This document shows positions 11,473 through 21,816 of a DNA stretch of 64,000 bases, piece after piece; positions within the stretch are counted from its first letter, which is position 1; every line of letters begins with the position of its first letter. The stretch covers positions 28,024,001-28,088,000 of the forward strand of contig OX485809.1 in the NCBI GenBank assembly GCA_950295325.1. Direction: 5' to 3'. The stretch comes from Polytrichum commune (Eukaryota > Streptophyta > Polytrichopsida > Polytrichales > Polytrichaceae). Position numbers and translations under genes: made by a program. A model generated the notes under the pieces. That model saw only the letters and a list, made by a program, of their open reading frames with translations, was not told the DNA's origin and did no database searches.

Positions 11473-12699
11473 CCTCTAGGGCATCCTTTTGTAAATCTAA
11501 ATGTACTTAAAAAAAATTTAATACCCATTTTATTAGTTCGCACTAGAGAAAAATAATACCTCTCTCTTTTGTATATTTTGTATGCTAATGGACTTTACCT
11601 CCATGTTGGTACTTGTTGACATGAATGGAACTTAGATTGGGATTTGGGACTCCATGTGAACCAACCTTGAGTTCTCCCACAAATGAACATTATTGACATG
11701 AATATCTTTCTTTGTTTACTGATAAATATGCATATGCCAGTTGATCATGAGACATGTGCCACATTGAAAGCAAGTTTTCTAATGAATCCAATGATGTATG
11801 GAGTGTCCTTTCATGAAGCTTTCGTCTTACAAAAAAAGTGTGTTTGAACATCCATCAACTACTCTATGGCTTCATGGGCACTCAAGGGTTAAGATATAAG
11901 TTGTCCACTCTACCACCGATTTGATGTAATAGGAGAAGTAAACAGAAAAGTTGTCTCAAAATGGGTAGCTTTGTTTGATTATAAAGGGTCTAATATGAAT
12001 ACATTAGTACATCATAGGCCTACCCTACTATACATGGTCACATTTGTTGGCGTGATTCGCTTCACACATGGACCCATGCATACATAGGTGTTATATTTAT
12101 AAACAATTATGGACACATGCATGCACAAATGTTATGTTAACATGTGTTTCTTAATACCATTTTCAAATCATGCAAGGGAGAGTCAAGTCATGAATTAGTT
12201 TCACTCTCAAGAAAAAATTACCTATTGATTATTCTTCTCTTGGGAAACTATATCTTAGGGTTTTTAAAGAGTTGGAAATAAAAATCATCTATTTGGTTTG
12301 AGTTATCAAGGATGTGAATATTCTGATCCATAATAAAAATTGTTTAATGTATAATATTAAATTAGCCACTAAACCCGCAGTCTTGAATCTCCCCCCCCCC
12401 CCTCTCCTTGTCACATGAAACACTTCGCACGGGGAGATAAACTTTATGGCCGTTGCCAACCAAGCTATGTTTCTTTACCCCCAATGCATCCCCTCACGTA
12501 TAGCCCAAGTCCATAAGCACCATGACGTAGTTTTTTGAACCACATTTAAAAGAAATACAAAACTATCCACCCAACATTTTGAAAGTAAAATGTCAATAAC
12601 GAGAAATCTTTCCATATATATTTTTTTATAAAAAAATCAGAACCAAAAAATCCTCATATTCAACTAATCAATCCACCTGACCGTGAGAACGTTTGGGCA
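11473..12699. other. Non-coding sequence with a second poly-C tract
   Basis: No coding exon or family match seen. A further C-rich run lies near 12391-12402. Confidence 0.4.
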
Positions 12700-12955
12700 A
12701 AAACTATGACAAACCATCACCAGCAGTGCGGAGGGCCTGCTTCCAACATCATGAGGGATGGCCTTAATATATGACCATTGGTCCCCTTCTAGCCTCATTT
12801 GAAAATATTAGATCCACCTTGACCCGAGAACAAACCAACATTGGCAATCTTGAGGGGCCGCTTCCAACATAGGGAAGGATGGTCTTAATTGATGGCCGTT
12901 GATGACCATGTTTTGAGGTCCCCTTCTTGCCTCATTTCAAAAGAAAAGAAAAGAA
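12700..12955. repeat. Diverged tandem duplication, two units of about 120 bp
   Basis: Each unit runs from a 'gaacaaac / aacgtttg'-type start through 'gcttccaacat', a 'ggatgg-cttaat' block, then GTCCCCTTCT-GCCTCATTT. Unit 1 is about 12700-12810 and unit 2 about 12830-12955. No protein is apparent. Confidence 0.45.
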
Positions 12956-13465
12956 AAAGTAACGCCCGTACATTGTACCGGCGTGAATGCGAGCCCGTTG
13001 TCCGAATGCTAGACACGGCGAGCCGTGTTGTAGCATGGGGAGTTATGCCTCCGTTGGGAGGTGGGCTCTTTTAGTAAAAAAGAGGAAAGGTAAGTATAAT
13101 GTAAGAAGTATAATGTAAGGAGTGGGGGGGTAAATTTTTAGGGGGGTGCAATGGTGTTTTGTTTGTTATCAAGTTTTCTTTTATTTGATACGAGGTATGT
13201 GAGATATTTAATGGTGTTTTGATGTATGTTTTTCATGAGGATTTTGATAGTGGGTTTTGGGATTTTGAGGTCTTCTAATTTTTTGATGGATTGTTCGTGT
13301 ATGGCGCCTCTAACTCCTGCTGTGATGGTTATAAGAGGGTTTGTTTTCCATCCTTTACTTTGTATAGCGTTGATTAATGGGTCGTATTTGGCATGTTTTT
13401 GTGTTATGGCTTGTTCTGGGAATCTGTCATGACAGTACGTGAATTCAATGAATTGGATTGTTCGT
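12955..13465 (-). pseudogene. LINE-like retroelement fragment (C-terminal part)
   Basis: The minus strand is open for about 105 codons from near 13455 to a stop near 13130, without an ATG at its start, so a start-dependent ORF scan misses it. It reads IEFTYCHDRFPEQAI, then KHAKYDPLINAIQ-KGW and PLITITAGVRGAIH. That arrangement (EFTY...DRFP, a KY-x-PL segment, GW, then an AGVRG turn) is typical of the region after the reverse transcriptase in LINE-type polyproteins. Below it is an A/T- and C-rich tail (CTTTTCTTTTC on the element strand at about 12940-12955), as at a LINE 3' end. No reverse transcriptase core remains, so it is a 5'-truncated copy. Confidence 0.5.
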
Positions 13466-15334
13466 GTGTGTGAACTTTACATAGATGCCACAAATCCCAA
13501 GCCTTTTGAGGTCCTTTCTGTACTATGTATACAAAAGTTTGAAGTAAAATTGTTGGAGTTCTTTTTGAAGCAAAGTTGTTGGTGTAGGATGTTGGAGCAC
13601 ATGTGTCTCATGTGGGTGGCATTCTTCACATGATCAACTCCTGGTGCTCCAACGGAGCATTTGTCAAATAATCATCTTCGCAAACCCAATAGGATCATAC
13701 AGAGTATCTACTTGAAAAAATAATCACAGTATTGCATGATTATTAGTTCCGTTTGAGAGGATTGCTACAAAACGTATCTCTGCTATATGATGGTAAAACG
13801 TACATTTTTCTTTTTGCCCATGAGTCGCATATGCTTTCTGATTTTTCTTTCATATTCTGGGTGTAGATTCAGCACATGTGTAGATTCTGCGCTAATTTTT
13901 CAATTTGATTTATCGTCAATGGCGAGTCCCTCCAAATCTATGCAGAGTGTTAAATTAAGGGCTGTTTTACCTTGTGACACATGTAAAATAGTGCCACACC
14001 AGCTAAAAGAACAAGATGGGCAGAACTAACACTGGTGGGCATCTGATCAGTTCACATCCTTTCGTCACATATACTCCCAATGACATTCCTCACATTGCAA
14101 TCCCTAAAGTCTACATCTTGTGCCTCTTTATGTGCCTCTTCAAGCCCACCTCAATGGGAGGAAGTGAGTAGTCCTTGTGGTGTCACCAGGGTTTGCAAAT
14201 CTGTCAAGCTGCAGAGGTAGAAAGTGAAAAAGGGTCCAGACACACAGCTGATAACTCTCATGCTGGCCTCTAATTTCTCTTCCTGTATGTCGCGTGTGCT
14301 GGAAAACATCGTGACCAGCAGATTCACAAGTTACCATGATGTTATACCTATGTGTTTTCCAGAAGTGTTGGCACATACTTCCTTGCTACATCTAGGAAAA
14401 AGGTTCAATTCATTTGGATTCCAATTAAGCAGCGGGGTTGGAGCGTCGCTGTGGAGGGAGGTTTCTCAACTCTGAGGGATCACCAAAAGCTTCAACTCAT
14501 CACTGCCGGTAAACAACTTCTCAATTACCAACATCTGTCAGGTTTAGGAGACTGCATCACCAATGACCAACCATCTGCAGACTGGCCGGCCTGCTAACAG
14601 CTACATTGAACTTCATAGTCTTCCTAAGCTTGTCAGCTCATATTGCAGAGCTTGAATTTCTTTTGTGAGGCAGGATATGATTACATCAACCGGGGGGTTT
14701 CTCCTCACAACATCTGACTGCTGCCATCCAAGTTGCTCACTTAGAGCCCCACCTGGAGTTAGATAGTCCTACATCCAGCAGCATAGAGCATTAGAACAAA
14801 CTTCCGTGAACCTTCTGGTCCCATTTTGCTATCATGAAATTAGGGCTTGAATTCTCATTTGTTCTATTTCTTGATACCGGAGTGGTTAGGCTAAGTGATG
14901 TTGCTGATGTATCAATTCCTGATTGGATATGAGGCCCATTGTCCCCCGTAATGGATGAATTGGCATAGCCTGACCACTACGTCTGGCAATGGACATGTGT
15001 CGCCCTGCCACGGGGTTGTAGTGAGCACCAAGTACCTATCTCACTGCTACAGTGGCTCAGTAGGTTGGGAGCCTACTAACTTACAACCTTGTGGCAAGGC
15101 TCCTCGCATCCATTACCTGTTGAACTTAATCAACCTGCACTGATCAATCTGGCTAGAAATCAAGGAAGTCCAGTGCTTGAATGGCATATGCTCCAGCTAT
15201 GAGAAGTCCATGTACGAGATTTTTTTGTCGATACATCTGCATTTACTTTAGTCCATGCCCTCCAAGATTACGTCTACTTGTTTAATACAGTTGAAACGGT
15301 TCGTATGTTCATACAGTGTCCATTTGCTCCTCAG
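13466..15334. other. No supported gene
   Basis: Several frames of 60-85 codons overlap on opposite strands (for example 14140-14597) without matching splice sites or recognisable domains. It may be decayed retroelement or UTR sequence. Confidence 0.35.
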
Positions 15335-15431
15335 GGTGTAAAGTGGGAGCCGCCAGAAGAAATTGACAATGTTCCCTCCTTGGAGGAAAGTTACGTGGCT
15401 CCTCAGCATCCTGAATCTACAGAGCAATTTG
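15335..15431 (+). other. Orphan exon-like segment
   Basis: A 97-bp segment bounded by a good acceptor (TTTGCTCCTCAG) and a donor (G|GTAAAAATG). It encodes an acidic, proline-containing stretch reading VKWEPPEEIDNVPSLEE and onward. No partner exons were recognised on either side, so it may be an exon of an unseen gene, a gene relic, or chance. I do not recognise the product. Confidence 0.25.
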
Positions 15432-17924
15432 GTAAAAATGTACTTCCTGTAAATCTTGGCATAACTTCAAAGAGACTTTTTCAAATAGTTTATGGATAAG
15501 TTTTGAAGTTCACTTGGTGAACACCAAACATCCCTCGACCCTGTCGTCCCACGTTTCAGTTTTCTTGCTCTGGTGGGTTTGATCACATCTGGCATCCAAC
15601 AACTGAATTCAACAGAGAGGTTGCTGACATATCGAGTGCAATTTGTTCACGAACCTCCTAGAAAAGAGACCACTTCATGGTAACCTTTCATAGAGAGGAG
15701 AGGACCTGCGTATTGATGATTCATCAGACATTTTAGTGAATTAGGGCATAGATGCGAGGAGCCCTGTCATGGGCTGTAATAGGTGCCCTTTTTACAACCA
15801 TTTCTTTACTCTCACAACTGTGTAAGTAGTAGCGGTGAGGTACGTATTGGATGTCTCCTACAACAGATTGGCAAGGCGTCATGTGCCCATTATTGGACAC
15901 AGTGGTCAGGCCATGGCAGGGTCATCATCAGCTAAGAGTGATACTATGCGTCCTTGTACCCAATGAGGAGTAGAAATGTCAACAAATCGCTTGGCGTAAC
16001 CACAACTCTACACTTTGAACACATGAGCAACTAGGGGCACCTTCACATGCTCAACCAAAGTGAAACACATTCTTGCTTCAATTAGTGTCCTCCAAGCCAC
16101 ACTCACAAGAATTGCTTCATACCTGATAATGATGCCGATCTGCTACTAGTGGAAGACCAGCTACCTGTCAAAGTGCACCATTGTCCCACTGTTATGTTTC
16201 TTCCTGCCGAGAACAAATGCTACAAACAGTTTTTACTTTGATGCTGACAATGTACATATAGAATCTCTCAGGTTTAATTTGTCTGCAGACAACGCAACAA
16301 CATAGAAGCAACACAAGAGAGCTAGGAATTAGAGATGCTTCACATAGTCTCATAGGGGGTCAATGTTTGGCCATAATATGTTGAGAGTACTGGTCATTGA
16401 GATTGTAATTATTAGGGTACATGAAGCAGTTCTTAGTGGACGATGAGCAGCAGCTGCAAACGTGTGTTATCTTTTGTGCAATAACATGGAACAGATACTT
16501 GATGGCGTACTGCATTTCTATGCCATAATTTTCTTACAACGACATTTAGAATTGACATGTGTTCAATAGGGGAAGATTGAGTTTAGAAGATCAAACCTGG
16601 TGTGTGAAAAGATCCCCAAATTTCCATTATATCCCGCAATAACAGGTAATATGGTTTGAGTCTAGGATACCGAAATTGGTGAACAGATTCATGCTTGGCC
16701 CTCTTACAACCATCCCTCACCATTAAATTGACCATTTTGTTCTATTAGTTTCACAGCTTCTGGAATTTGTTACTTCTCGATCTTATGAAACCAAAAAATG
16801 AAAGAATGAAATATTCTTGCATGGCAATAATATTGGAATGTTTATGGAAGCAAGTACATACTTGTTTTTGCTGGTCGGTGTTTAGATGTGCACACACGAC
16901 ACAAATTGACACTGTTATGAAAGTTAATATTCCTCATAGGAATGTAGCAAAGGCGTGACAAGGTTTGTTGTCAATCTTTGTTATTGGCAAGAATTAGAAA
17001 CAAAACACTCAAATTCGTGACAGGTGAAGGAGACAGAACAGAATACCACCAGGGTTGAAATGACACTATCCTATCAGAATATGATTAAAACTTTGGGATA
17101 TGTGAGACTCGAACTAATCCATTTTGCTTTTTGAGACATAATAAATTGTTTCAGTGGTAGGTTTGGCAAACAAAAACTATTGTTGCTCCTCAACTCTATG
17201 ATGAACAGATGCCAAAAGTTTCCTCCCTGCTCACTTGAGCCATTTGATCACATTTGAGTTGAAGACCAGCTTCACTTGACTGCAAAACTATTTAGAGAAA
17301 TGATCAGACCATGTTTCGTCTAAAGGCTGAGAAGTAGCACAAAGAAGCTCAAATTTCGGGATTGCCCGTAATTTTGCACCTTTCTTTAGAAAAGAGCATT
17401 TACATTCAAATCTTTAAGACAAGGCAACTGAGGGCTGCACATTTAGTCATGACTCATTTCCCAGCATCTAGCCTCCCTTATTGCGAACATAAGGAAGATT
17501 GTCTCTTCCATCGCCAATGAACCACTTTGTTTGTGGGTGATGAAGAGGTCACAAGGAAAGAATCATCTTTGCAAAGAAAGCGCAGAAAAGAGTCTGTTTG
17601 TATCATATAACGAAGCCAAGATGTTATCCCAGGGCAAAACTCGTTGGGCAACATTTCTCCAGCATCGTTGACTAAGCTCCTCGGAGGGTTGTATGTTTTT
17701 ATAAATGATAAATTAGCGAGGCTATGAGGAGGGGGTAATTCTTGTGGTATTTAAGCCAAAAACCAATTGGCACGAGTACACGGCCAGCAAGATGATCATC
17801 ATGTGTGGTGTTACATATGATGGCTTGCAAGTCTACCAGCTTAAGTCGGTTGCTTTGATTTACATTGAGGTATGTTTGCAATCTTCTAACTGGGAATCTT
17901 GTTGTCATCTTCTCTGCTCATCAA
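15432..17924. other. No supported gene
   Basis: Nothing recognisable apart from short non-conserved frames. The last few hundred bases may be 3' UTR of the minus-strand gene ending at 17925. Confidence 0.4.
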
Positions 17925-20507
17925 TCAAGAGAAAGATGAGCTAGTGATGATTGGAGGATAAAGACTCGTGCGCTCTGGACCAACGTATCGCACTTTGGGC
18001 TCTAAAAACCTGAGTTTGGTGGTGAAATTTGGTGATTTGGAGCGCATGGCACCTTTCCCCGGTGGTGAGTTGTTGGAGCTCACGACATTGCAAGGAACCT
18101 TCCATGGCATTGAAGTTGAATTAGACGACTTTGGGCGGTCTCGGAGGATTCCGGAGCCACTCTTGGGATACTGGAACATGCAAGTGCATGGGTCTGAGAT
18201 TGGCGACTTGCTTCCGCAACTTGGGTTGGGGCAAGCGCACATCCCACAACAACAGGAATGCATGTGCTCGCAGAAGGCGCATTTGGAGGTGATGAGGGAG
18301 CGCGACTCTATGGAATCACACGTTCCGCAGCAACAACCTTGTGTCAACACACGATCTTGCGAACCGGATGCTATTCTTTGTGGACTAGATGCCATGAAAT
18401 CCCTACTCTCAGAGTTGCACGTGAGTGGAAACTCCACCTTGGCTCCCACTCCTTGCTGAATGCAGGATGGATAGCGTGCTCGAGGTGCAAGGGGTGTCTC
18501 TGTCTGCATGCAACGCTGATCAAGTTTGGGTTGCTGCACCATGTTGGTTGCATTGGATAGACGTGCATGATCCACCGGAGGGAATCTTGTTTGGCAATGG
18601 CGACAGAGGCATCCAAGGGGACACATGTTTGTTGCCGTGACTTGCATGGAGCACTTCATTTGCTTGGAATTCTTGTGGCAATCACAGTCCACGCACCTTG
18701 GACTTGGAAGATTGAATTTAGGATTTGGAGGACCTCCTCCTCCTCCTTTTCCGCTTCCACAAGGTCCACATGATGGTGACTTGGGAGGAGGCATTGGGCA
18801 GCCACATGGAGGCGGGCTTGGAGGGCAATTGGGTTTGTGACAATCACAAGTTGCACACCGGGGGTCGCATGGGTTTGGTTTCAGAGGAGGGCAACTTGGA
18901 GGTGGTGGGCAGGGCCTCGGTGAAGGTATCTTTTGAGGATTGCCATAACATATACCATTGGCAGGCAGGAGCTCTGCTGCGAATGGGAGTCGACATGGTG
19001 GTGGGAAACAATAGGATGGCAGGGGCTCAGGGCATTGTGGTCTTGGTGGCATGGAGCATGGGGAGCTTGGCTTGGGCAGGGAGCATCGGCTAGGGCTGTT
19101 GCTTTTCTTATGGCAATCACAAGATTGGCATCTTGGATCCGCCCCTCCGTAAGAGCTTTTGGCAGAATTGGATGGTGGGGAAGGTGGTCTAGATGGCATG
19201 CAGCAGGAGGAAGGCTTCGGCGCACGAGGTTTGATCGGTGTTTTGAATCCCTCTCCACATCTTGTACTGCCCCCCGACGATGGCGGTGGTCCTGCACCAC
19301 CATGCTGCGAAGGGCTCCAGGGACCGAGATGGCACACGCAGTCCCTGCAAGGGCTGGTCTGTGGTGTTGGGCAAAGATTTCTTGTGCTTTCTGCCTTGTG
19401 GCACAGACAATCCTTGCAAGAGATGTAGCGCTCGCCACAAGTCGGAGCAGGATGCTCGTCGATGTAGACCAAGCTTGGAGAAGGGCAACGGGAGGGGGAA
19501 CGGGAGGGGGAAGGGGAGTAGGATGGTGAGCAAGTAGGACTAGGAGGCAAATATAGATCAATGGGCTCCACTGACATTGGTGTCAGTGGTCGGGAAGGAG
19601 GCAATCTGAGGTCTTGGTAACAATTGGGATTCGGGGAGGGTTTGCAGGAGCGATCTGAACGCCCTGGCTTGAATGCGGGCCTGGGCATGTCATCGAACTT
19701 TGTTGCCATTCCACCTAGACCGAAGCACTCTCGAGGAGGTGGAGAGCACTTAGGAGAAGGAGGCAAATAGATGTCCTTGTTGTCACAAAATGTAGGGGTG
19801 CATGGTCTGGAGGGCGGCAAGTAGATGTCTCCCAAACAATCCGAACGAGGAGGAGGGGGCCCATAATAGCTGCTGCAAGATTTGGTTGGCATTGGGGTGC
19901 AGGAATCCCATGCGGATGGCCGTGGGGTAGGAGGGGCGCAGGATGGGGCAAGGGGCAAATACAAGTCATCGTGGTCAATCGAAACTGGACTCAAAGGGCG
20001 GGAAGCAGGCAGGTAAAGGTCATCATGCTCAACTGCCCTTCGATAAGGTTGAGCTTGATGGATTTCTCCACAATCAGGGTAAAAGTCTTTGTATTTCTCA
20101 TGCAAACCTGGTAAACACGCCTCCACTAATCTTGAGGATGATCCACAAGAGCTTTTATTGGTGGGAGGGCAAGAACATTGGCTACACCCATTGCCACCTG
20201 CAAGGCGTGATGGTGGAGACTGTAATGGTTGGACCGACTTCAGCCCCGTATGACAAGATTGATCCCAGCGATGTCGGTAACTAACCCCCGCAACGCACGA
20301 TATGTTATTGTGGCTATTTTCGGGACCAATCCTTCCTCCTTCCACTTTCTTCATTGTATCATTGACGCAAATCACTAATGCTCGTTGTTGATTCTTGTCG
20401 GTACTCCTGTTGGAAGGCAACTTAGATTTCCTATGGCCATGTTGTTGATGATTCACGGAAGCCCAGTCATGGGAACTTTTGTTATTCAAGTGGATTTCAT
20501 AGCTCAC
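17925..20507 (-). CDS. Cys/Pro-rich protein block with DLYLP pairs and C-x2-C-x-C-H motifs
   Basis: An 860-codon open frame. Its first codon is GTG directly after an in-frame TAG, so it is better seen as a large exon than a complete gene. Residues ~160-325 hold three paired modules. D-(L/I)-(Y/R)-L-P starts at 163 and 181, 227 and 245, and 299 and 317, always 18 apart. The first of each pair is followed by (P/A)SRP-x-(S/T)P and the second by a Pro/Cys segment. Residues 364-612 hold five C-x2-C-x-C-H motifs (Cys364, 387, 460, 551, 605), four of them followed by Lys, in a Pro/Ser-rich background. Further Cys clusters lie near 630, 725 and 752 (CCCGTC, CCCGMCAC). The Cys/His spacing suggests metal binding or a redox-stabilised structure. 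No signal peptide, membrane segment or known domain was recognised. I do not know its function. Short exons at 20511-24848 and the 438-codon exon upstream probably belong to the same gene. Confidence 0.6.
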   Translation of the reverse strand: MSYEIHLNNKSSHDWASVNHQQHGHRKSKLPSNRSTDKNQQRALVICVNDTMKKVEGGRIGPENSHNNISCVAGVSYRHRWDQSCHTGLKSVQPLQSPPSRLAGGNGCSQCSCPPTNKSSCGSSSRLVEACLPGLHEKYKDFYPDCGEIHQAQPYRRAVEHDDLYLPASRPLSPVSIDHDDLYLPLAPSCAPPTPRPSAWDSCTPMPTKSCSSYYGPPPPRSDCLGDIYLPPSRPCTPTFCDNKDIYLPPSPKCSPPPRECFGLGGMATKFDDMPRPAFKPGRSDRSCKPSPNPNCYQDLRLPPSRPLTPMSVEPIDLYLPPSPTCSPSYSPSPSRSPSRCPSPSLVYIDEHPAPTCGERYISCKDCLCHKAESTRNLCPTPQTSPCRDCVCHLGPWSPSQHGGAGPPPSSGGSTRCGEGFKTPIKPRAPKPSSCCMPSRPPSPPSNSAKSSYGGADPRCQSCDCHKKSNSPSRCSLPKPSSPCSMPPRPQCPEPLPSYCFPPPCRLPFAAELLPANGICYGNPQKIPSPRPCPPPPSCPPLKPNPCDPRCATCDCHKPNCPPSPPPCGCPMPPPKSPSCGPCGSGKGGGGGPPNPKFNLPSPRCVDCDCHKNSKQMKCSMQVTATNMCPLGCLCRHCQTRFPPVDHARLSNATNMVQQPKLDQRCMQTETPLAPRARYPSCIQQGVGAKVEFPLTCNSESRDFMASSPQRIASGSQDRVLTQGCCCGTCDSIESRSLITSKCAFCEHMHSCCCGMCACPNPSCGSKSPISDPCTCMFQYPKSGSGILRDRPKSSNSTSMPWKVPCNVVSSNNSPPGKGAMRSKSPNFTTKLRFLEPKVRYVGPERTSLYPPIITSSSFS

Positions 20508-20510
20508 CTA

Positions 20511-20621
20511 TTGTTCTTCTATGAAGACTCCATATTGATTTGCTTCCATCAAATAGTCACTGAAGAAATTGGCAACATTCTTCAATCCAGGCGTCAATCG
20601 GATTTCACAATTTGGGTTTCC
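20511..20621 (-). CDS. Exon of the same minus-strand gene (37 codons)
   Basis: It begins after an acceptor-like ACCAAG and reads GNPNCEIRLTPGLKNVANFF onward to FIEEQ, then meets TAG (20508-20510), whose last two bases plus GTGAGC also form a strong donor. The frame continues in register into the 860-codon block. Either the exon stops here, or the TAG is a nonsense change inside a longer exon, or splicing removes it. Confidence 0.4.
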
Positions 20622-20689
20622 CTTGGTTTACATAAGTTGCAATCCAATTAATAGGTACTTATCGCATATAGTTATTAGTGTCCACATAC

Positions 20690-20779
20690 CCTTTTGGTGA
20701 GCAGAACCTTAGGATAGGGGGGGATTGATGTTGCAGTTTTGCATCGACTAGCAGCGATGGTGATTGGTTCTTCAGCTTC
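20690..20779 (-). CDS. Exon of the same minus-strand gene (30 codons)
   Basis: Bounded by a CTGCCAG acceptor and an AGG|GTATGTGG donor, phase 0 at both ends. It encodes EAEEPITIAASRCKT followed by a Pro/Lys segment. Joined in phase 0 to the exon at 20511-20621, the frame stays open. Coordinates are within one or two bases. Confidence 0.4.
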
Positions 20780-21644
20780 CTGGCAGAAGGACATAGAATT
20801 CATTAAGTTCGAGTGAATTCTTAGCCATTGGAATCCATTACCATCGACCATCAGCCAATGTATTCCTATATTCAAGCATTCCCAAAATTGGACTCTTGTA
20901 CTAAAGTTTCTACTAGAGTTTTCTGAATAATTGAACCTTTGGAAGACAAAGCGTGTTAACTTGCCAACAAGATAACCTCACAATATGTAGTGATTGCCGC
21001 AACAACTTCAAGCAGTCTCTTGCGATGATACCCAACTAGATATCCTAGCCAAACTGAATGCAAATTTCTTTACATTAGTAGCATTCATCCACATATATCT
21101 AGACTCGTATAAAGAGGAAATGCATGCTTGATTTTGGTTAATCCCAACCATGTTCTATAGGGAACTAATATATATGCACGAATGTTGCTCGAGCCCATGT
21201 GTCTAGTTGTTTCATGCAAGGGTGCAATCAACATTTGGCACCTTTCACATGCGATGAGGGCTTAAGGCTTGTAACAAGAGAGCAATAGCAACTACTCTGA
21301 TACCCCAATCTCTCTCTTCCACCCATGAATTGTGTTGAGCATGAATTTTTCTCCATAAGAGTTAACCCATAAGCGAGAGCCCAGAGGTTCTACTGCTAAT
21401 TACACCTTCATCATCATGTTTAATCCTGGCACATGTCCAAGTTCAAATTAAGATGTTTTTAAAAAAATGAATTGAAAGAATTCACAATCATCACCACATA
21501 TTCAAAGAATTCTTCAATCCGCTTCCCCTCATGCTCAATTGAAAGTGTTGGAAAGAAACTTTAGATTACTATTAAGTTTCGAAAGAATGGCAGTCCCACG
21601 GTGAGGTTACCTCAAGTGAAGCGTACCGTTTTCAAGGATCGTAC

Positions 21645-21816
21645 CCACTCTCTGAGAGCCGGTAGCAATGTGAGAAGCCTTCTCGGCTCCATACTCTGTG
21701 ATTCTTGAAGATATTGGGCCCTTTCCAACTTATGTTCCAAAACTTCCAACTGTGCCTTTGTCTCATTTTCCCTCAACTGCCACTCCATTACTTCGCGCTC
21801 TTTGTTCACCACCTCT
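21645..21816 (-). CDS. Coiled-coil exon of the same minus-strand gene
   Basis: A 172-bp segment between acceptor TTGTTAG and donor GAGTGG|GTACGA. The translation is strongly helical and charged: REVVNKEREVMEWQL, then ETKAQLEVLEHKLERAQYL, with Leu/Val at heptad spacing. This is the clearest rod-like segment in the gene. The product is not recognised. Confidence 0.45.

Noticed and set aside
17968-19537. Several plus-strand frames of 70-198 codons opposite the Cys/Pro-rich block
   Set aside because: They are mirror frames of the minus-strand coding sequence, created by its codon bias; no motifs of their own.
20508-20510. TAG as programmed stop-codon read-through
   Set aside because: The following bases are GTGAGC, not the CARYYA-type context of known plant read-through, and they form a splice donor. 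Splicing or mutation is simpler.
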